A stretch of DNA of 64,000 bases, taken from NCBI GenBank assembly GCA_037349105.1, contig JAYJMM010000114.1, forward strand, positions 186,001-250,000, in the 5' to 3' direction. A program made the translations under genes and the position numbers. Shown in pieces: positions 11,901-19,900 of the stretch. The first letter of the stretch is position 1. Every line of letters begins with the position of its first letter. The notes beneath the pieces are model-generated. The model was not told the DNA's origin, made no database searches, and saw nothing but the letters and a program-made list of their open reading frames with translations. Source of the stretch: Limnomonas spitsbergensis. Its lineage: Eukaryota; Chlorophyta; Chlorophyceae; Chlamydomonadales.

Positions 11901-14900
11901 TTTTGAACCCCATCAGCGTAGCAGCAGCAAGAAGGCAGCCTGGTAACAGCAGCCTAGTGCCCAATAGGATCAGTGCGGTGCCCATTACAGTCCCAACACG
12001 GACTCAATTACGTAGCTGAGTGTCAGCCACTGCAATTTCAAGGCAAATTCAGCTACATAAACAAAAAATATACCGTTATTACTTACACAGTCTCTGAATG
12101 ACGGCGCGATTGCACAGCACTGAATAGAATACACCTTTGAACCCTCTGGGACGTGGTGGATTGTTCCACAAAGATACGGTAGGTCCATTGGTGGACATGC
12201 TCCACGAACACACGCCCCTTGGTGGACATGCTCCACTTACACACGCTCATTGGAGCGCGTGGACGTGGCAACTGACTGCAGCAAGTCAACTAACCCAGTT
12301 ATAAATGATCGTGTTTTGCATGCACCTCTCCAGGATAAGCCCTTGAAAAGCAGTATCCCCACTTTTTGAAGTGCCATTCCCTGCATAGTCCCTCCCTGGT
12401 GTCGCGGGTGGTCCCCAGTAGGCCAGTACCCAAACGAATGAGTGGGGGGTCAAGGGGAGGGCCATCACACAGGCCGCAGCAGCCCTGCAGTCACAAAGGC
12501 TTTCTGTCCCTCCTGACATACCCACTGGAGTACTCACCAAATCGAGTGAGGGTTCATGGCTGTCACCACCACTTTGGCCACAGCAGCTCGGCAATCATAA
12601 TTGTGGTTGGCGACCAGCTGCACGATGCCTGAGGAGTCATTCAATATGCCCTGCAGGCGGACAAAGGGTGGATTCAGAAATCTACTTGAAGGGTAAACAA
12701 ATCTTTTACGACAAAACATACACCTACCGACAAAACATACACCTCCAAAACATCCACCACCATACACGGGGCGAATAAGAAACGTACACCTCGGCCGCAA
12801 AAATGATTGGGACCCAACAGTTCGTCGGCAGCACAAACCCTACATCAGAGACTGGGTAGTGACCCTGCTGCCTCTGCTCCCTCATTAGAGGACTGCGGGG
12901 GTTTCTGTCATGCCGGTTTACGTTTTGTATGATAGCATACATGATACATGCATTCAGAGAAATCCAAGTTGGCCAGTGGCGAGGTTGAAACGGCCAATCG
13001 GACTTACTTTCGGCTCGCCCTGGTGGTCGCCAATGGCTACCCCCCGTATAATACATATACACAATTTAGGCACACAGCCCACCACCGCACCATCACCTTC
13101 ACCAGGTCTGCTGGGCCGAGTGCTCACCCATTCACTCCAAGACCGCACCATCACCTCCACCAGGTCTGCTGCAGTCGTCACATCCACGTCAGTCACAACA
13201 TCAACACATCCGACATGCGGGACGGAATTCGATTGCCATCAACATACGTGCCCCCCCCCTCTTGAACCCAAGCTGCTGCTGGGCCGAGTGCTCACTTAAT
13301 AAATCAAATATTTCACTACCTTGCACTCACCTCCATTAGATCTGACGCATCCACTGCATCCATAGCCGCCACAATTGTCAGCGCGTCAGAGGCGGGGGAG
13401 ATGTAGGCCCGGGATGCGTTGGGCTGGACGAGGTTGGGGTTGCACGAGAAGGAGACGGATGAATTTAAAACTTGTGTGGCCTGCAACGGGTAGCATTGAA
13501 TCAGGATTTACATTCAAAACGAGTGCGGCCTGCAATGGGGTGCGATGAATCATAATTTAAATTCTAACATTTTGGTCTGCAACCGGGTGCAATGGAGCCA
13601 AATTTGAATTCAAAACTGTGGCCGGTAACGGGGTGCGACGAAGCAGGATTTGAATTCAAAACTTGTGTGGCCTGTAACGGGGTGCGATGAAGCAGGATTT
13701 GAATTCAAAACTTGTGTGGCCGGTAACGGGGTGCGACGAATCAGGATTTGAATTCAAAAAATGTGTGGCCTGTAACGGGGTGCGATGAAGCAGGATTTGA
13801 ATTCAAAACTTGTGTGGCCGGTAACGGGGTGCGATGAATCAGGATTTGAATTCAAATTCTGGTAAGTCCTCTTCAGTCAGTGACTCCGTGTTAACGCGTG
13901 CTTAGCCTTACCACCATGAAACTACTACTTTTCAAATTTGTGTGGCCTGTGACGGGGTGCGATGATGCATAATTTGGTAAGTCCTCTTTTGTCAGCAAAT
14001 TAGTTTTTAACGTGCGGCACATTTACATGTCCTGTCCCAACTGCTTTGTTGCTACCCAGGTCCAGCAGTGTTGGAGGGCAGTAGAAATGCCTAGGCACAG
14101 CTGCTAGGTTGCAAAGTGTGTTTACCTTCAAGTTTAGGTGCACTTGTTATTAACACAGCAAACAAATACAAAAGCCGTAAATTATGAAGCACAGGTATTT
14201 ACAAACGGTACACCTATGGGTGTCTCTGCCTCTGTCAAGCCATTTGCGGCAGGGTGTGATTTGAGCGGCATGGGGCCAGCAGCGTTGAAGGGCAGCAGGG
14301 CATGATGTGTGCGGTGCTCACTGAGCACGGGCCAGGATCCTCACCGAAACGGCAAAATTCTGACACGTTGCTGGCGAGCTGTACCCCACTGCCGAGCCGT
14401 TGCTGAGCGTAATGCTGACTAGACACAGGTCAGGACACCTCAGCGCGGCGAGGTTGGCATGATTCCATCTGCATGGCAGCAGGGTATGAATGCCGCAGCC
14501 ACACTTCAGATCCCACCCAGCCTTCAACTGACAAAGCTAGGTGAGAATGTCTCAGCCACACAAGCCGGGGCACCTCAGCGCGGCAAGGTTGGCATGATCC
14601 CATCTGCATGGCAGCAGGGTATGAATGCCTCAGCCACACTTCAGATCCAACCCAGATTCCAACTGACAAAGCTAGGTGAGGATGTCTCAGCCACACAAGC
14701 CGGGGCACCTCAGCGCGGCAAGGTTGGCATGATCCCATCTGCATGGCAGCAGGGTATGAATGCCTCAGCCACACTTCAGATCCAACCCAGATTCCAACTG
14801 ACAAAGCTAGGTGAGGATGTCTCAGCCACACAAGCCGGGGCACCTCAGCGCGGCAAGGTTGGCATGATCCCATCTGCATGGCAGCAGGGTATGAATGCCT

Positions 14901-16759
14901 CAGCCACACTTCAGATCCAACCCAGATTCCAACTGGCAAAGCTAGGTGAGGATGTCTCAGCCACACAGGTCGGGACACCTCAGCGCGGCCAGGTTTGCAT
15001 GATTCCAACCGCCATGCAACAGAATACACAGGCTTCAGCTAAATTTCAGATCCAATGCAGCCTTCGGCAGACAGGGGCAGCAAGTACTGCTTCTTTGACT
15101 ATCGGCCGGAGATCGGTGATTAATTGTCGGAGAAATTGTCCGAAAGGTAGCTGCCCGGCAAGCTCCCGAAGGTGGTCAGACGCAAAAAAACGATAGGCTA
15201 AAGGGTTTTAAACGGTGGAACCCTAAACCCTAAACCCAGTTTCAAACCCTGAACCCTACAATGCAAGGCAGGAACCCAGGATGGGTCAATTGCAATGCGG
15301 CACTAATGCATAAAGCAACACCAAACGTGCAACGTGCAAAGTTATGACTCTGAACAACATATGCAATTAAATCTAGCAAGTAGATGGCAACGTCCGTGGC
15401 TCAAGGCCTCCTTGGGTCTGTACGTACATAGCATTGCACCTCTGGGCCGTGCTCAAAAGGCTCCGCCGCGTGGGCGCCCGACTGTCTGGTCAGTAGGAAA
15501 GGAAACCAAAGGCTAGAGGGGAAAGGAAATATTTGAATGAGCATGTGGGGGACGTGTGAGATGTGCTGTCCTGTGAACAGAAGAGTGCTGGAACAAGGTC
15601 ATGAGCACAGCAGGTGAGTGCGAAGGGGGGGGGAACCCAGGCATATCCAGGGCATGATCAGGACATCTAGGGGAATGCCCCTCTATCCCATTCAGGGCAA
15701 ACGGGTCTTTAGCTGCCCAAGGATGTTTTGGGGGGGGGAGGAAAGCTGCACAATGTTTTTTTTGAGCTGCTTACGTGAATGTGGTGTCCATGGTACATGC
15801 AGAAATCTGCATCCACGCGTAGTCTCCACACTGCCCGGCGAAAGCGCCCGCCAACGCATTGCCGGTGGCTGAGCTTTGAAAGGCATCCAGCATGCTCATG
15901 GCCTCAGAGAGGTCGGCGGAGGTCGACACAGAAGCCAGGGTGCCGTCGGTGCATGAAAACGCGCTGTCGGTATGTAGCAGCTGGGTCATCTGTGTGCCAC
16001 ACACCAGGCAATGCTTCTTTCAGCCACAATTCAACTATGATAGCCTACAGACATGGGGGACACAGACGTAGCAAGCTCTACTACTTCATCCACTGGTGAA
16101 GATTTGGTCCTCATGGACCTCGTGGTGGCCGCCCAATGGCCTGCCTACATTGGTCTGGACCTGGAGCTAAAAGAGGCACTGATACGAAGAAGTGCTGCTT
16201 TCATCGCAATTCTGATCACGTCCTGTCAGCCCCATTCAAACATCTTCTTGACCATGCACATAAACAGGCAATGTTACCCATGCTGATATGGAGCAATGCT
16301 GCTCTCATGGCAATTCTGAACACGGAAAGCCCCATGCAAACCTCGTGTGACAGCTGCATGCAGGAGATGGCATCGAACTGGAAACCGCTCCTGACAATGT
16401 CTGGTAGGGAGCCCAAGGACACTTGTATGTTGCATTTGGAGCTAAAGAAGGGGGGAGGCGGTAGTGGTGGTGCTATCTGTGGGGTCGCAGGCTGCTGAGG
16501 GGCAGGTACAGGTGGATACACGCCGGGACCACTATTCATGCCATTTAATATTGATGGGGGTGCGTCTAGCGCGAACTCTGTGTGAAAGAAAGCGCAACTC
16601 CGTTAGCAGAGACAGTTACAGCGTTGTGATGACAAGTTGAAGCTGTCGTTTTTCAAACCGACCAGTCTGGCTGTCTTGAGAGAAAGCACACCGCAGCGCT
16701 GCTATAATAAATAAAAGGCAGAGCAGTGAAGTCCTCCTCCTCAAACCTCTCAGCATCAT
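2924..16759 (-). CDS. Receptor-like protein kinase (TKL type), 15 exons
   Basis: Single-pass membrane kinase, predicted to sense an extracellular cue and phosphorylate Ser/Thr (possibly Tyr) targets. Exons in 5'-3' order on the minus strand: 16759-16663, 16577-16342, 15989-15775, 14402-14345, 13480-13331, 12864-12790, 12650-12538, 11464-10987, 9913-8594, 8310-8131, 6371-6164, 5715-5590, 5298-5172, 3965-3894, 3233-2924. Their lengths sum to 3765 nt (1254 aa plus stop) and every junction keeps phase. Residues 1-30 are a signal peptide (RRR, then SLLCLLFIIAAL). Residues 31 to about 550 are a Cys-containing ectodomain, followed by a Pro-rich stalk, a membrane helix near 636-662, a juxtamembrane segment rich in Ser, Gly and Pro, and the kinase at about 955-1254. 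The first donor (GTCGGT) is weak and the ectodomain exons have no recognised family. Many introns contain copies of their own splice junctions. The gene is divergent from eIF3a with 198 bp between start codons. The kinase half is certain; the ectodomain model is probable. Confidence 0.8.
4270..4790 (-). repeat. Minisatellite built from the exon 13 donor junction
   Basis: Eight units of roughly 62 bp lie in the intron between kinase exons 13 and 14. Each contains, on the minus strand, GCATACATGTGAGTGTGG, which is the last bases of exon 13 (coding AYM), the GTGAGT donor and the start of the intron. On the plus strand it reads CCACACTCACATGTATGC, and the true junction sits at 5164-5180. The rest of each unit is C-rich intron sequence. 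The first unit has CATGCATG in place of CATGTATG; the others are nearly identical, which suggests recent amplification. Confidence 0.9.
4966..5165. repeat. 16-bp satellite in a receptor-kinase intron
   Basis: A 16-bp unit (GGGGCCTTGGCCATAT, alternating with a CACAT variant) repeats about twelve times and runs to within a few bases of the exon 13 donor. It includes CCATATGG, a palindrome. Because 16 is not a multiple of three and the unit lacks stop codons, it opens spurious reading frames in several frames on both strands; these are not genes. Confidence 0.9.
5299..5400 (-). repeat. Partial copy of kinase exon 13 5' end (DLKP segment)
   Basis: Immediately upstream of exon 13 (5298-5172) the minus strand at about 5400-5335 repeats its first part. 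The copy would read DLKPDNISLDQQHRAKISD, against DLKPANILLDQQQKAKISD in the real exon. The divergent bases and the loss of a clean acceptor mark it as the decayed copy. It is one of the junction-spanning duplications in this gene. Confidence 0.85.
5500..5589 (-). repeat. Partial copy of kinase exon 12 3' end
   Basis: Downstream of the exon 12 donor at 5589, the intron repeats the exon's last third. Translated in frame it gives LLQMLRLLLDAAWRFEYIH, against LLDVLRLLLDVARGLEYLH in the exon, followed by a degenerate HRD region. It is a decayed donor-side duplication lying inside the intron. Confidence 0.85.
6372..6475 (-). repeat. Copy of kinase exon 11 acceptor and start
   Basis: The minus strand near 6465-6425 repeats CTGCACAGGGCACCCC plus the start of exon 11, coding GTPVVVKVIGRT where the real exon (from 6371) codes GTPVAVKVITRA. 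The AG is intact, so it is a possible decoy acceptor about 90 bp upstream of the true one. Confidence 0.85.
6733..6880. repeat. 19-bp tandem repeat in an intron
   Basis: Seven head-to-tail copies of AGGTTTTTGTCCAAAACAC with small variants, inside the long intron between kinase exons 10 and 11. I see no link to an exon boundary. Confidence 0.9.
7775..8075 (-). repeat. Two decayed copies of kinase exon 10 donor end
   Basis: The exon 10 end (coding GSVYRATHK, donor at 8130) is echoed near 8070-8020, where the minus strand codes FVYRCWGCHEACGCGAN, and again near 7850-7780 (YWVVRKVCGC). The intronic bases after the donor (GTGTGTGGGTGTGGGGC) are also shared, so each copy spans the junction. Confidence 0.7.
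8395..8465 (-). repeat. Copy of exon 9 3' end
   Basis: The minus strand repeats ACATCTCTCTGTACA...CTGGCTCAGGAGATAG, the 3' end of exon 9 (coding ISLYNAYAQLAQEIVQ), with several substitutions, about 190 bp inside the intron. Confidence 0.8.
8594..9913 (-). other. Receptor kinase exon 9: ectodomain end, Pro-rich stalk, membrane helix, juxtamembrane region
   Basis: This 440-codon exon begins AVGGAKFATLST after a CCCACAG acceptor. About 80 residues of ectodomain come first, then about 75 residues of proline-rich stalk, then a hydrophobic helix reading LPLALGVGLGTVILALAGAV followed by a basic stop-transfer motif (RYYSRLRR). That orientation puts the kinase in the cytoplasm. The rest is a low-complexity juxtamembrane segment rich in Ser, Gly and Pro, ending EIVQ before GTGGGT. 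The intron upstream carries about seven decayed copies of this exon's 5' end, and the intron downstream carries one copy of its 3' end (8395-8465). Confidence 0.85.
9914..10720 (-). repeat. Array of exon 9 acceptor copies
   Basis: The exon 9 start (CAGGCTGTTGGAGGTGCCAA, then CACCAACGACGGCTATTCCC) recurs about seven times upstream in the intron, near 10050, 10187, 10266, 10327, 10400, 10468 and 10703. Copies nearest the exon are the most similar. Most keep an AG at or close to the equivalent position. Runs of G on the plus strand separate the copies. Confidence 0.85.
10733..10874. mobile_element. hAT-like MITE copy (TIR family)
   Basis: Non-coding element of about 142 bp with terminal inverted repeats CAGT(C/G)CTGTGCCGATTA and CAGTGCGGTGCAATTGC. 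Internal words TCAGTCACCGTAATTTCAAG and AAATTCAGCTACTTTTACCAGGAA are shared with copies at 11971, 25195, 45197 and 51964. It lies in the intron between receptor-kinase exons 8 and 9. Confidence 0.8.
11971..12122. mobile_element. hAT-like MITE copy with 8-bp target duplication
   Basis: Same family, 152 bp, beginning CAGTGCGGTGCC and ending GCACAGCACTG. The flanks are AATAGGAT (11963-11970) and AATAGAAT (12123-12130), a 7 of 8 match, which fits the 8-bp target-site duplication of hAT elements. It sits in the intron between receptor-kinase exons 7 and 8. Confidence 0.85.
13095..13280 (-). repeat. Copies of exon 5 donor end
   Basis: The exon 5 end (plus-strand CTCACCTCCATTAGATCTGACGC, donor at 13330) is echoed near 13155 and 13095 as CACC(T/C)(T/C)CACCAGGTCTGCTG, with a shared GGCCGAGTGCTCAC tail at about 13115 and 13280. 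They create short open frames that I do not count as exons because phase continuity works without them. Confidence 0.65.
13481..13975 (-). repeat. Array of exon 5 acceptor copies
   Basis: The exon 5 start (minus strand TTGCAG, then GCCACACAAGTTTT) is repeated about eight times upstream with unit lengths near 45-65 bp: plus-strand AAACTTGTGTGGCCTGTAACGGGGTGCGATGAA followed by TCAGGATTTGAATTC. In most copies the acceptor has become TTACAG or CCGG, so only some keep AG. Confidence 0.9.
14450..15000. repeat. 135-bp intronic tandem repeat
   Basis: About four units of exactly 135 bp (starts of GGTTGGCATGATCCCATC near 14586, 14721, 14856) lie in the intron between exons 3 and 4 of the receptor kinase. 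Because 135 is a multiple of three, the array is open in a plus frame (245 codons) and a minus frame (about 199 codons). Units share no clear sequence with the neighbouring exons, so this array is an exception to the junction-copy pattern. A decayed last unit extends to about 15060. Confidence 0.85.
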
Positions 16760-16957
16760 AAGCCGTAGGAGTAAGTAGTAAGTAGTGAGAGGTTGGTTGT
16801 CACGAAGTCAATGCTGTCTATCTGTGTAGTCATGCTCGCCAATCTGTGTTTGCCGAACGTTTTGTTGCGTGCAGTTCAGTCGTGTTTCACCGTACGGAAG
16901 CCCGTACTTTTTTCCCAAAATGATAGCGAGCCGCAAAGTCACAGAATCCATCACAAG
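16760..16957. promoter_or_regulatory. Divergent promoter between receptor kinase and eIF3a
   Basis: Only 198 bp separate the two start codons, so both genes must share this promoter and their 5' leaders. A CCAAT-like CGCCAATC lies near 16837 and an inverted repeat GTACGG-AAGC-CCGTAC spans 16892-16907. There is no clear TATA box between the genes. An in-frame upstream ATG at 16811 could extend eIF3a by 49 residues if transcription starts before it. Which elements act on which gene cannot be read from the sequence. Confidence 0.5.
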
Positions 16958-19900
16958 ATGAACCGAGGACCGCGATTCGGAGGAGGCCCCGGCTTTGCCC
17001 GCCCTGAGAATGCCTTGAAGAGAGCTGAGGAGTTGGAAAATGTGGGACAGAAGCATGCTGCGCTTCAGGCGCTGCATGATATCATCACCAGCAAGAAGCA
17101 TCGCACATGGTCCAAGACTTATGAGGCCATCATGTTCAAGCATATCGATCTCACGGTTGATATGAAGAAGAAGCAGTACGCAAAGGAGGCTCTGTCGGCA
17201 TACAGGAACATGTGCCAGGCAGTGAACATCTCCTCGCTGGAGGATGTGATCAAGTATTTCATCAAGAAGGCGACAGAGAAGGCTGAGGCGGCTACTGCTG
17301 CGTCGACAGCGGTGAGACCCTGCTGTTGGATGATACAGGCACTTGATACCGTTATCGGGTGCATGTGATACCAGTGCTTTCTGCATCCACCCCTCAGGCT
17401 GCTGTGACGCTGGATGTGGAAGATCTTGAGGAGGACGCCTCTCCCGAGGATATGATGCTCAGCTACGTGTCTGCCGACAAAGGAAAGGTGCGCGTAAGAA
17501 ATCATTCTTACATCTGATCCTGCGTGTTTGAACTTTTCAACTTGAGGGCGATCCAACTCCCTCCCTCCTAGAACTGCCGATCTGTTCGCAGACACGGGCT
17601 CTGGGAACAGATCACCTGCTGTGCTTGCAACCTGTTGGCCCCTTTTTCTATCTAGCATGGGACATTTAACGCCATGCCCTGTCCATCACCATGCAGGACC
17701 GCACGGATCGCGAGCTGGTGACTCCCTGGTTCCGATTCTTGTGGGAGGCTTACCGCAGTGTTCTGGAGATCCTGCGCATCAACCCCAAGCTGGAGGCCCT
17801 CTACGCAATGGTGGCAACCAAGACGTTCCACTTCTGCTTGCAGTGGAAGCGCAGCACTGAGTTCCGCCGCCTGTGTGACATCCTGCGCCAGCACTTGTCA
17901 AACCAGCTTAAGTGAGGCGGCCCGATGCTTGAATGGGACAGAGGATGCCATGTGGTGGGCAATAGCGCCAAGGCTTTGAGGGGGGGGGGGCACGGCGTGA
18001 GATATCCCGACCAGAGCCTTAGTTGGAGGAAGTATGCCTTGGGTGGAGGGGCGAACGAACATATGTGAAGGTGGGCATGATGTCAGCTGGTGTTGACAGT
18101 CCAAAGACGTATGAATGATTGCAGGAACCATGCCTGTGTCTGATCTTTCTTTTCAGTGGCTTCCCACCTGGTTATGGTGGGTGACTGGGGGGGGACAGCC
18201 TAACCCCTTGCCATAAATTAAGGTGCGTGAGGCAACGTCTATTTTTGTGCTGCGACTCAGCCCCCCTGATATCAAACTCTGGTGCCTACCGCAGCCGCTA
18301 CCGAGAGAACCGCGAGTCCCAGCCTGAATCGCTGCAAATGCACCTGGAGACACGCTTTGAGCAGTTGAAGGTGCGACTCACTTCCTTGTCTCATGTGTGC
18401 CCTCTGTGCCATGGACCACGTAGAGGGAGGGGGGGGGGGGGGCAGCTGAGCAGCCATCACTAGGTCAATGGGGACAATCGTATCTGGAGATGCGCTTTGA
18501 GCAGTGGAAGGTGCGGCTCACTTCCTTGTCTCATGTGTGCCCTGTGTGCTATGAACCACGTAGAGGGAGGGGGAGGGGAGGGGGGGGGGGGCAGCTGAGC
18601 AGCCATCACTAGGTCAATGGGGACAATCGTATCTGGAGATGCGCTTTGAGCAGTGGAAGGTGCGGCTCACTTCCTTGTCTCATGTGTGCCCTTTGTGCCA
18701 TGGACCACGTAGAGGGAGGGGGGGGGGGGGGGCAGCTGAGCAGCCATCACTAGGTCAATGGGGACAATCCTATCTGGAGACGCGCTTTGAGCAGTGGAAG
18801 GTGCGGCTCACTTCCTTGTCTCATGTGTGCCCTGTGTGCTATGAACCACGTAGGGGGATAGGTGGGGGCAGGGGGGACAGCTGCGTATTTGTAAAGAAAT
18901 TCCAAGTTTCTTGATACACATACCAAGAAGGAAGGGGACTTTTCTGTCGCATGTTGATTCCAAAATGATTTTTCATTTTAAGGTGCTTCCGAAATCTCGC
19001 CTACATGTTTTCTTTTTTGTCCCAAGCATGGCACATGTGGACCACCCGGGTGGGGAGGGGGGAGGGCCCAGCTGCCCCCCACCCCTCCACCCCAGCCCCC
19101 TTGCAGGGAGGGACAGCCGGGCTGACATGACTGGGTGGATGGGGACATGTGGCCCATGGCTGGTAGCCATTGTAGCATGTGTGCGCTTAAATTAATAGTG
19201 CGCCCTGTCCACCCCAACTCCGTCCATACATCCCCCTCGCTGACAGGTGGCCTGTGAGCTTGAGCTGTGGGCTGAGGCCTTCCGCTCTGTGGAGGACATC
19301 CAGCAGCTCATCCTGCTGGCCAAGAAGCACCCTAAGCAACAGATGATGGCGACGTATTACGCGCGCCTGACCCAGATCTTCGCGGTGTCGGAGAACCACA
19401 CGTATGCGGCTTATGCATGGCTCAAGCTCTTCACCTTCACAGTAAGGAGGAGAGACGGATTTGTAGGGGAGGGGGCGGTATCGGATTTCAATGTTTGGAG
19501 GCGGATGTGAGGGTGCCTTGTTGGCTGTTGCAGGTGCTTATTCATTAAGGCCAGCAGAAGGGTCTCTCGTACGGATGCAGCTGCAGTGTTCTTTTCGTTT
19601 GCCTGTTTTTCAGCTGTGTTTCCGCCCACCTTTTCCGGCTGGTTTTGGTACTGGTGATGAGACAGCTGGTATTAATGCCCCTCCTCGCCTCCCTCTTGCC
19701 TTTTTGTTTTCCTGCTTTTCAGCCGCTGTTTCTGCCCACCTTTCTGGCTGTTTGGGTTCTCCTGATGAGATCACAAGTTTTGAAACCTCTTCCCTTGCCT
19801 CTCTGTTGCCTTATACTTCCCTGCTTTTCAGTCGCTGTCGATCTTGTCTGGCTGGCTTGGGTACTCTTGTGGGATCGTAGATATCGAAACCTTCCCTCGC

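Noticed and set aside
12954..13196. Extra receptor-kinase exon (DVDVTTAADLVE)
   Set aside because: It looks like a decayed donor-side copy of exon 5, and exons 5 and 6 join in phase without it.
14430..15196. 245- and 199-codon frames
   Set aside because: The 135-bp intronic repeat explains both; receptor-kinase exons 3 and 4 join in phase across it.
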